Positions 8,800 through 18,251 of a stretch of DNA of 64,000 nt are shown one piece after another. Each line of letters starts with the position of its first letter. The stretch's first letter is position 1. A program made the translations under genes and the position numbers. The DNA is from Hybos culiciformis. Lineage: Eukaryota > Arthropoda > Insecta > Diptera > Hybotidae. Below the pieces are notes generated by a model. That model did not search any database and was not told the origin of the DNA. It saw only the letters and a list, made by a program, of their open reading frames with translations. The stretch covers positions 133,232,732 to 133,296,731 of the forward strand of contig OZ023273.1 of assembly GCA_964007475.1 (NCBI GenBank). The letters run 5' to 3'.

Positions 8800-11700
8800 G
8801 TAAGAATTGAAATATAATATATTTTATATGAGTACTTATACTTCGATACATATTATATTGTACTTACTTACTATAAAAAAAATTATTTTTATTTTTGAAA
8901 ACTTATTTCTTAACTATTAATCTTAAAATACCGATAGCATTGAATTTTGGTTAGAAAATGAAAATTTTTTGTTTCTGTTCTTTGATTCAATCATTCATTG
9001 ATAAAAAATAAAATGAAATTCTGAAGCTTTCAAAGAAGAACAATTCGAATGAAAATAAGTGTACTTATGGACTTTGACCTTGACTTTGGCTTATTATTTT
9101 TTTAAATGACATCAGATGGATTTGAAGAATGACCAAATTATTTTCTCATACTAATCTATTAATAGAAGTTAAGTAGTAAAGTATTATTAAAGTTGTACCT
9201 GCCTACGTTATAATAAATTAAATTATTCTTAAAGATAAATTCTTACCGAGATATTTACTTAATTTTTCATTAGGTACATTTTAAGGGTTGTACTTAGGTT
9301 TATTTACATGTAGTTAGATACTTATATTTTAATTTTAATGAATATGATTTGAAGATGAAATGTATGTACTAAAAAGTAAGTATAAACTTTATCTAATATT
9401 TTTCTAATATAATACTTTATAGTTATAGTTATAAACTTAAAAAAAAAATGTTTGCTTAAAAATATAACAACTAGGTACCAGTTTTTATATATCTGAAATA
9501 AAAAAAATATAGAATAAAGTATTTTTCGATGTATTTTTAGAACATTGCTAAAACTAGTTTTGAATCAAGTTTATTTACAAACAAATTATAGACAGTTTAG
9601 CTTCTTTTGGTGATTTATCTTTAGTGTTTTAAAATATTTTAAGGGCCTTTCCAATCGTATCTCTTAATTTTTAAGGATTTTCTTTATATGTATCTTCATA
9701 GGTACTTTACATTTATTATGGTCATTATAAAGGTAGATGTACTTATATATATGTAACAGCATATCAAAAAAACTAACTTATCTTCATATTTTGCTTTCAT
9801 TTTCCAAAAATAAAAAATAAATAAGTATTAAATTCATCTTTTTTGTTTTATTTTATGTTTCATAAAATTGAGGGCGAAAAGAAGCCGTACGATTTTTAAC
9901 TTGAGAAGAAAAATATTGTTGGGACAAAAACGATTAAAGAATTAATTTATTTAAAACTACTTATGCCGTAAACATTTATAATTTATTTAATCTGAAAATT
10001 ATTTTATATTTAAGTATGTGCAGAAAGAAACCTTAGTCAATCGGGTGAGGTCATTGCATTCAAAACTTTTAAATTATATATTTTAATTTTAGTTAATTCA
10101 ATTTTCCGATTTTCATGCGAAATTATGCATATTCTTGTTCACTTTCCTTCAAGCAAGGATTAAAGCTAAAGCATGAGATTTTGTGGAGATAGATACTCTC
10201 AACTGATGGAAGTACTTAATACCTAATTTTTCCTTTGGAATATTTTGGAATCTTCAAAATTTTAAATTTAAGATCAATTATAAATCTTTTTATATGTTGT
10301 TCCTGCTGATAGAGTTATGGGTTGATGTAAAACTGCGAAAGTAAATATAAATGTTCGGCACTTTTTTTTTTTTCAGCCCATTAAAGTGACAATTATTTCT
10401 CTCTCGATTTCTCCTTCCTTAACTTTAATTTTCACTTGTATATTTAGTTACTTAACTACTTAAATCTGTTTTTTTATTCTTATTGAATTTTTATTCTTTT
10501 TTATTACAACTTACTGTTCATTGTTAAGTAAGTAATCTTTATGATCTACGTAAATAAAAAACGTTAGTGTTATATACATTATAGGCAATACAATTTTCAA
10601 CCATATTTATAACACATGTAATAAAATAAGTATTAAGTAAGTAAGTATTTAACTTTTTTTAAAACATACTTACTTAATTATTTAAGTATCAAAGATTATA
10701 GCGCAGACTTGTTTACAATATTGTTTAGTTTTTTAAAGGCCAGGCCCTCTTATTACTATTTATTTTATGATAATAATTAAAAAAAAAACTTCGTTGCAAT
10801 ATTGCAAAATACAAATAAATTGTAAAATTTTAGAAATCAAAATATTTACATTTCATTGAAAACAGAATTTTAGTAAACATTAACTGAAATAAAGGTTTAA
10901 AAGTTTTTTTCCAGACTAATAAGTATATATAATTTTTCTTTCAAAAACATTTTCGAAGCAATTATCTAAGTAATTTATTTTTAAATTTTATTTACTTATT
11001 ACTTAAATTAAAAAAAAAAAAAAAAACAAAATAATTAAAAAAAAATGAATAAATTATTTATCATTCATAATTTTTAGATTTTTTCTATTTCAGGAACGCT
11101 GTATACTTATTTCCTTTGGTATAAAATACTTATTAGTTAAACTTAAATTAGTTTTAAGTACATTTTTTGTTATCGGATTTTATTTACTAATGTCATTAAG
11201 AAACGACACATTTTGACATAATTGCACTTATAAATACTTACTTCATTAATTTTTTTTTAATATCATTATTAAGCAATTTTACTTTGACGTCATATTGTTT
11301 TAATCGTTAAAAACATCTCCACATTAATAATCTTTTATAAATTTGAATATACTTACTTATAAGCGAGTCAGACTACAATTTAAAAGCCACTATTTAGATC
11401 AACTTTGGTAAAAGTGTTCACATTTACACTTTTTCTTTTCCCTTTTTTTAGGTTTTTGTTATTTCATCCCTGATTTTCTAGTGACTTTTCGCTAAGCCAC
11501 TGGTTTTTTTTTCTATTGAAAAAGCCTGAAAACAGTCACAACAAAGGTTAACTTTGCTTCAAAGCCACTTATCTAAAATAATAATTAAAATAATTATACA
11601 GAAAAAAATACGTTATTAAAATATTTCCGTACGATAGTCTCATCACCTAGATTTGTATATGTACTACTTACTTAATTAAGTACTTACGTCAATGTTAATA

Positions 11701-13877
11701 CGAACCAACAGGGCTTGTTTGTTTTTATCTGAAAACTAACTAATACTCGAGCTAATGTTGTAGTTTTTGTAAAAGTAAACCTAATTTTCATATAATAATG
11801 TAAACATACATTATTACTTAACTATATATTCTATATTATATGTATTTTTACTTAAAATATAATCGTAAAGTTTCAAAAATAAAATTTACATAATATCGAT
11901 CATAGTTTCTATATAAACCGGATCACTAGAATGGCTATTAATAAACTTAATTTTTTTTTATGCCCAAACTATGTCAAAAATAAATTCATCTTCTAAAATA
12001 TTAATTCTTAATTATCTTAGTAAATTGTTTTGTTATTTTATGTTAAATGGCCGCTAAATTTAGTTGCCAAATTGGCAGCAAAATAACCTTATAAACAAAT
12101 ATGTTCTTACGATGAATTAGATACATGTATTGATTTTACAAATATTGCATACAATTAAGTTTTTTTTTAATCGCAACGAGAAATCAATTTTTCGCAAACG
12201 ACGAATTCTTGTTTTGAACTTTAGAAAAAAAATCTCATCCAATAGGTATTAACGTATTAATCAGTTGGAATAGAATTATTTTGTATATAAAATCATTTAA
12301 GTGATAAACCAAATATGGATATGTAAATATTTATGTTTAAATTATTTTCAGTATATCTAAACGTGATTATAAAGAAAATTGTTTTAAAGTTTTAATTGTA
12401 AAAGCTGTATATTTATTCGTAAAAACTAAGTACTTTTATATCTTTTATATATTTAATTCTTTTTGCTCGAAAACTCATTGGTATAATTAAGTACTTAAGA
12501 AAAAGATACATATAATAAAATATGAGTATATATAATATATTTACGTACGTCCATGTTTTTATTTTTTCTTAATTTTATGTGGATGTTATTTGGTTTAAAA
12601 ATAGAAATAAACTTTGAAATTAAAAATCGAATTAAATAATTAAATAATTAAAAAAATATAATATAATAATTCTTGGCTCATTTCAATAGAAGCGTTTGTG
12701 CATTCCATAAGTAAAAAAAAAAATTATATCATTATAGATTGTTTCCGAAATTACTTATGTTTTTTTAATTTCAATTACATATTATGAAAAAGCAAATTAA
12801 TAAATTTTACTTGTTAACTAAGTTAATCTTTTATTGCTCTTATAAATAATAAGACTTTACTATAATACCTACAACTAAAACAGTAAGTAATTGATTTTGG
12901 ATAGTGAAATTTAGCTGATAGTATCATAGGGTGAAACTAGGGTCTTTGATAATAAAATTTTACTTATATACAATACAACATAACTACTTACTTATTTACT
13001 CAAAAGAAAAGCAATATCATTGTAAAAAAGTTAACATAATAAAATTGCAATAAAAGCATAAACTTTTTAATTTGATTTCAGAAAAAAAATATCAAATTAT
13101 TGTTTTTGTTTTCCCAAGATATCTGATTCATAAAATTTAATTGAAAAGCTTTGCTTGCAATATTATTAATTATTATTATGACCATCAAAAAGAATAAATT
13201 GACAAAAAATATTTTAATTTTCTATAATGTTTAGTTATAGTTATTGTACATGTGATTGCACACTGATTTATATAGTTATGTACTTACGTACTTGTAATAA
13301 ATTATTAATTATTGACAAAAAAAAAAAATTAATAATGTATTCAAAAACAACGGTAATTAAATACTTCTATTATTGCACAAGATTTGTTGCAATTGCAAAA
13401 AATTGTTGATAAGGTTTTTAATAAAAAAAATACATATATGTTTATTTTTTTTGCTTGGGTAAGGTCATTTTAGTGGAAAAACTGGGATATCCTATTTCCT
13501 ATTATAGCTACAGTATTATATGATTCACATTATATTCTCTAAGTATTTGATGTTTGTTTTTATTAAGTTCTCCTTTTATATATTTAAATGAAGGTTAAAT
13601 GATGACCGCAAAGTGAAAACATTTTTGATATAAATATATAATATAATGAACTTTGATATTTGCTAAAAAGAAAATGTTATTATATAATATTAATAATAGC
13701 CGAAAAGAGAAGTACAAATATTTCTTGTCAAAGCATAACTATTAGCATAAATCAAGTATAATAATACGTCCCTCATAAAAAACTTAAGATCGGATTTAAA
13801 TCAATTGTGTTAATGAAGAACACCAACCTGTAATTTTTCACATCTTTTCAATAGTACATGAATTATGTATATCAAAC
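8800..13877 (+). other. 5' part of the giant first intron; GTAAGT/ACTTAC-rich
   Basis: No convincing exon. The segment is notable for many copies of AAGTAAGT or its complement ACTTACTT (for example near 8862, 10530, 10640, 10665, 11230, 11350, 11666, 12985 and 13270), several forming TAAGTAAGTAAG runs. One acceptor-like CTATTTCAG at about 11093 and one TTTTTTTTTTCAG at about 10375 lead into no usable frame. Confidence 0.5.
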
Positions 13878-14195
13878 CATAAAGAAAGTATAAATAGAGA
13901 AACTAGTCCCGTACAAAAAATGCAAATACAAATAGTGAAACAAAAAATCCATATCACAACCCCATGAGCTTATTTTTTTTATTTTTTGAGAATTCCACTC
14001 ACAAAAGCTTTTAAAACTTTCAAAATAACAACAGTTCTATACAATTTTTAAAGTTTTAAAAGCTTTTGTGAGAGTGGAATTCTCAAAAAATACAAAAAAA
14101 AAAGCTCATTGGGTTGTGATATGGATTTTTTGTTTCACTATTTGTATTTGCATTTTTTGTATGGGACTAGTTTCTCTATTTATACTTCCTTTATG
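13878..14195. mobile_element. 318-bp palindromic (fold-back) MITE with a 7-bp target duplication
   Basis: Left arm CATAAAGAAAGTATAAATAG.. is mirrored by the right arm ending ..CTATTTATACTTCCTTTATG. The arms of about 140 bp surround a spacer of roughly 30 bp near 14025-14050 and contain few mismatches. ATCAAAC occurs immediately outside both ends (13871-13877 and 14196-14202), an exact 7-bp duplication. Termini starting with CA and a 7-bp duplication are compatible with P-superfamily relatives of the 1360/Galileo kind, but no transposase is present and the superfamily is inferred. Open frames across it are palindrome artefacts. Confidence 0.85.
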
Positions 14196-14202
14196 ATCAA
14201 AC

Positions 14203-14538
14203 TAAATGAATGCTTTCGAATCCGACCACAACAGAGATCCTTCCATTTGAGTATTGAGATTAATTTGATATTTGTTTTATTATTTCATACTCAAAACTGT
14301 TATAGATTAAGTCCAAATAGGTATAACTTTTACAAACGAAGTACATTGCTTAAAAAACTGTCCAAACAGAGTTTTGTATATATGGACATGGAGAACAAAA
14401 AATAATATCCAATTTCTTATTTTCATTTTGAAAGAAAAACTTGATATTTACTGCGCAGTTATTCATTTTTTTTTTTTGGCAAAAAAGATAATATTATTTA
14501 TACATTTTGTTGTTCATGTCAAATTTTATTTCTACTAT
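14203..14538. other. Spacer between two fold-back elements
   Basis: AT-rich sequence. Frames at 14109-14405 and 14374-14562 lack a domain and partly overlap the palindromic elements on either side; I do not consider them genes. Confidence 0.5.
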
Positions 14539-14547
14539 ATAGTACAC
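14539..14547. repeat. 9-bp target-site duplication, left copy
   Basis: ATAGTACAC lies immediately outside the left terminus of the fold-back element and is repeated exactly at 15889-15897. Confidence 0.85.
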
Positions 14548-14700
14548 GGCTACATGACATAACCGCGAATGTCATAACCGCGAAACTTTTTTGTCATAAC
14601 CGCGAAATAAAAAATAAAAGTGTCATAACCGCGAAAAATGTCTTATATTTTTTTTTGTCATAACCGCGAAAAAATATGGCAAAAAATTGAAAAAATTTCG

Positions 14701-14962
14701 TTTCGCGGTTATAACAAAAATTTTTGTTATAACCGCGAAACACAAAATTTCGATTTTTATCATTTCGCGGTTATAACAAAAATTTTTGTTATAACCGCGA
14801 AATGACAAAAATCGAATTTTTGTGTTTCGCGGTTATAACAAAAATTTTTGTTATAACCGCGAAACACAAAAAATCAAAAATTTTTGTTATAACCGCGAAA
14901 CACAAAAATTGGTTTTTTTTCATTTCGCGGTTATAACAAAAATTTTTGTTATAACCGCGAAA
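14701..14962. repeat. Left-arm array of 40-bp palindromes (four full copies)
   Basis: Full copies lie at 14701-14740, 14763-14802, 14825-14864 and 14923-14962, with an isolated half copy at 14881-14900. Each reads TTTCGCGGTTATAACAAAAA followed by its own reverse complement, with no spacer at the centre. Confidence 0.9.
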
Positions 14963-15020
14963 CCCAAAAACTCGATCATTTTGAAAAATGAAATAAGACC
15001 TCGATAAAAAAATGTTGTGT

Positions 15021-15156
15021 GGTAAGCACACGGAAGGGGGGGGCAGCAGGGCGGCGGGCGGGCGGTTGGTCAGTGGGATTTGCGGCTGGCGCCGCAAATC
15101 CCACTGACCAACCGCCCGCCCGCCGCCCTGCTGCCCCCCCCTTCCGTGTGCTTACC
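15021..15156. repeat. GC-rich hairpin 1 in the element core
   Basis: Left arm GGTAAGCACACGGAAGGGGG.. through GCAGCAGGGCGGCGGGCGGG to GATTTGCGGC is mirrored perfectly after the tetraloop TGGC, ending ..CGTGTGCTTACC. The arms are about 66 bp and strongly GC-rich, with a run of eight G on one arm and eight C on the other. Confidence 0.9.
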
Positions 15157-15183
15157 AGACCACGAAAAAAAAATGTTGTGGGA

Positions 15184-15311
15184 TAAGCACACGGAGGGGG
15201 GGCAGCAGGGCGGCGGGCGGGCGGTTGGTCAGTGGGATTTGCGGCTGGCGCCGCAAATCCCACTGACCAACCGCCCGCCCGCCGCCCTGCTGCCCCCCCT
15301 CCGTGTGCTTA
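15184..15311. repeat. GC-rich hairpin 2, near-identical to hairpin 1
   Basis: The same stem (TAAGCACACGGAGGGGGG.. to GATTTGCGGC, loop TGGC, then the inverse) recurs with a slightly shorter G run. The short linker between the hairpins (about 15157-15183) contains AAAAAAAATGTTGTG, matching the sequence that flanks the pair. Confidence 0.9.
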
Positions 15312-15371
15312 CCTCACAACATTTTTTTATCGAGGTCTTATTACATTTTTCAAAATGATCGAGTTTTTGTG

Positions 15372-15812
15372 TTTTGCTGTTATAACAAAAATTTTTGTTA
15401 TAACCGCGAAAATTCGATTTTTGTGTTTCGCGGTTATAACAAAAATTTTTGTTATAACCGCGAAATGAAAAAAATCGAATTTTTGTGTTTCGCGCTTATA
15501 ACAAAAATTTTTGTTATAACCGCGAAATGAAAAAAATCGAATTTTTGTGTTTCGCGGTTATAACAAAAATTTTTGTTATAACCGCGAAATGACAAAAATC
15601 GAATTTTTGTGTTTCGCGGTTATAACAAAAATTTTTGTTATAACCGCGAAACACAAAAATTCGATTTTTATCATTTCGCGGTTATAACAAAAATTTTTGT
15701 TATAACCGCGAAAAACTTAACATTTTTTTTGTCATAACCGCGAATTCGCGGTTACGACAAAAATAAAATTAGTTTCGCGGTTATAACAAAAATTTTTGTT
15801 ATAACCGCGAAA
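15372..15812. repeat. Right-arm array of 40-bp palindromes (seven copies)
   Basis: Copies start at about 15372, 15426, 15488, 15550, 15612, 15674 and 15773. The first (TTTTGCTGTT) and third (TTTCGCGCTT) have substitutions in the left half while the right half stays intact; the others are perfect. The right arm has more copies than the left, so the arms are unequal. Confidence 0.9.
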
Positions 15813-15888
15813 CTCATACAAATTCTAGTTTCGCGGTTATGACAAAAATTTTTCGCGGTTATGACATTCGCGGTTATGTCAGTTCACC

Positions 15889-15897
15889 ATAGTACAC
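15889..15897. repeat. 9-bp target-site duplication, right copy
   Basis: ATAGTACAC, identical to 14539-14547. Confidence 0.85.
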
Positions 15898-18194
15898 ACA
15901 TGAGAAGCTAGGTGTACTATATTCTAAAAAATATAATAAAAAATAAAACAAAATTATAAAACATATGAACAATGTTGTACGTGTATTATTTTAATAATTT
16001 TTTATTTTCTAAAAGAAGAAGAGCAATGGTATTCAAAAGTTTATTTTGAAAGCGGAACATTTTTTTTTAAAAATGTTAGAAAAAAAATCATGTACAGATG
16101 TAAAGTCATATTTATGATGTAAGATGATTGGAAGTCCCTAAAATTTCTAAATCGTGGTGATGGTAGAATAGTTACACAGCATATGTAATGTACAAATATA
16201 CCGCTACGCAATCATTAAAAGTTATTTTAGTTAGTTCTTTTTCTTTTCTTTAATTTGAATTGCGTATTATTTATTTTAATTTTAATAGACTTAGTGACTA
16301 CTTAATTTGATTTTAGTATATTTAATATGGTTTTATATTACGATCCAAATTAAATCAATATTATCGAAAGGTTAAGATTAATTTTTTCAAATAACCGGTA
16401 TTAACAATTTTATATTATATTCTCTTTTTAATTTTTTAAATATATGTACTTTATGTAAGCAAAAAATTGGCCAACATGGAAATACTTTGTGAAAATTGGA
16501 AACAAACCCTATTTTCACAAATTAGCAGTTGTTGGCAAACATTTTTTCACATACGTTATTCATACACCTCAAACTTGAAAGTATATTTCGGGCTAAGTAC
16601 AAAAGAAAAGTCATATACACCATTTAGACTTGAAATTTATTACTCTTTGTTCAAATTGAAAATATTTGAGTTGCAAAATAAAAAATTCCTGTATAAAATT
16701 ATAATAATAATAAATATTTAAATTAATTTTATAAAAAAAAGCTTATCAGTTATATTTTATAATTTTTGTTACCTCGATTTTATTCAATTTTAATACTTAA
16801 TAACATTTTTCTATTAAACTCCGATAGATGATGAAACCAAAAAAATAATTAACTAATTTCAAAAATTTTTATAATTTGATTAAGTACTTTCTAGATATAA
16901 AAATATATGCGTGTATGTTTTTTATCCCAAATATGCAAATGAAATTGAAACGATCATCCAATGAAATTTTAAATTTGACTTTTAAGCGAATAACAAATTC
17001 ATTGACGACTTTCAATTTTTATAGAAATTTAGGTTTAGATTTCTTACGTCGGTCGTAATATTATCTTTATCTGAAGCAGTAGAAGGTATACAAGACTGCA
17101 GCGTATATAACATGAATGTGAATATGACTGATAAAAAATTATCTTTACTTGAGCCTTGTTCTTAGTTCATTTAATATTTTCACTATTTCACTTTAAAGCG
17201 TTGTAGTCATTGAATTTTCAAATTGTTAACTCTAGGTCAAATCCCGGTATTTTGAATTATATTCCGTAATTTTCAAATTATTCTTGGCACACATATAAAG
17301 ATATTATTCATATCTTTCTTTGTTGTCTTACAAAAAAAAAAAATCGCACAAAAGATTTAATTTATTTTTATGCTTTATTGGTGCAAAGTCCACAAATTAA
17401 ACATATCTACTACATATCTCTTTTTTATAATATAGGAAATTTATAAAATGTGTGTATCGAATTAAACCTGCTTATAATAAATATACTTACTTTTTTTTTT
17501 AAACAAAACAAAGATAAAAAAAAACAAATACAAAACATAGCTATGTTCAGTTGGTATACGTCATTGTTGAAAATGAATTTTTTTTTAAATTTACTATTTA
17601 TTTTTAATAATTTTTATTTTGTAATTGTAGGTTTATGTATATGTTGCCAAATTTAAGTTAAAATAACACTGTACCGGTGAATTTGTTTATAAACACAGAA
17701 CATATGTTTTAATTTTTTATTTAAAAATTCTTAAAATACATACTTAATGAATATAAAAGTATATAATATTGTTGCCACTATTATTTTTTTGATTCACATT
17801 GGTATCATAATAAATAATGTAAATAATTTATTATTATTGTATTTAAAACAAAATATTAAAATAAACTTATTTTTCTGGTTTTTTTTAATGATAAAGAGAG
17901 AAAAAATTGGATAAGGCAAATTTTTTTTAAAATATTGAAGTCGACAATATAAAAAACATGCGGAGACACACCTCTCATTTGCCCTCTTTACGTTATCTTT
18001 TAATGAAAGTTTTTATTAATTTTATATAAAAATAGAATTATTTAATTTATGTACATATAATTACATACTCGATTTAACAGTTGTTGTTTTTAAATAAAGA
18101 ATATACAAATATAATATATATACGTTTTAATATAACTACTAAGAATTAAGTTTTATTTTGTTCCTAAGCTAATATATCTGATTGAAAATATCAG
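15898..18194. other. Intronic AT-rich DNA, no exon seen
   Basis: Open frames at 16467-16721, 16876-17058 and 17450-17656 show no domain and have chance-like composition. No RNA gene or repeat is evident. Confidence 0.5.
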
Positions 18195-18251
18195 TGTTGG
18201 TGAAGTTCTTCAAGTACATGGTTGTGCCTTTCGCACGTGCAACATCATGTC
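18195..18251 (+). other. Possible 57-base cassette exon
   Basis: The segment follows AAAATATCAG and is followed by GTAAAG. It is open in the frame that continues from the phase-1 donor at 8799, reading V-L-V-K-F-F-K-Y-M-V-V-P-F-A-R-A-T-S-C, and its length is a multiple of three, so it would return phase 1. It lies in a locally GC-richer patch (about 18195-18330). Against it: the acceptor has almost no pyrimidine tract and the peptide is not recognisable. It may be a conserved non-coding element or chance. Confidence 0.2.

Larger units (their letters stand above)
14548..15888. mobile_element. 1,341-bp fold-back element built of CGCGG palindromes with GC-rich hairpin core
   Basis: Termini are inverted: left GGCTACAT and right-complement GGTGAACT both run into the same sequence, GACATAACCGCGAATGTCAT, followed by AACCGCGAAA. 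A perfect 9-bp direct repeat (ATAGTACAC) flanks the element. The arms are arrays of a 40-bp perfect palindrome whose half is TTTCGCGGTTATAACAAAAA, separated by CACAAAAA/TCGATTTTTG-type spacers. The centre holds two GC-rich hairpins. There is no transposase; the frames read through it on both strands (Pro/Ala/Arg-rich or YNKNF repeats) are by-products of the palindromes. A 9-bp duplication with long composite inverted repeats is typical of Foldback elements, which are related to Mutator-like (MULE) transposons; that class is inferred. The CCGCG-rich composition is very unlike the surrounding AT-rich DNA. Confidence 0.9.

Noticed and set aside
8537..8851. Minus-strand 104-codon frame opposite the first coding exon at 8649
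   Set aside because: It is the complement of a real exon with a good start context and donor; the minus frame has no splice sites or domain.
11094..11118. Possible 25-base exon after CTATTTCAG
   Set aside because: It shifts the reading frame from phase 1 to phase 2, with a weak donor (GTATAA) and no supporting partner exon.
14976..15530. Pro/Ala/Arg-rich and YNKNF-repeat open frames on both strands
   Set aside because: They are translations of palindromic repeats, appear on both strands with the same peptides, and have no independent coding evidence.
14548..15888. CRISPR-like array of regularly spaced palindromic repeats
   Set aside because: Repeats are 40-bp palindromes with short, similar spacers, arranged as inverted arms inside an element with target duplication in an intron-bearing eukaryotic genome; no cas genes.
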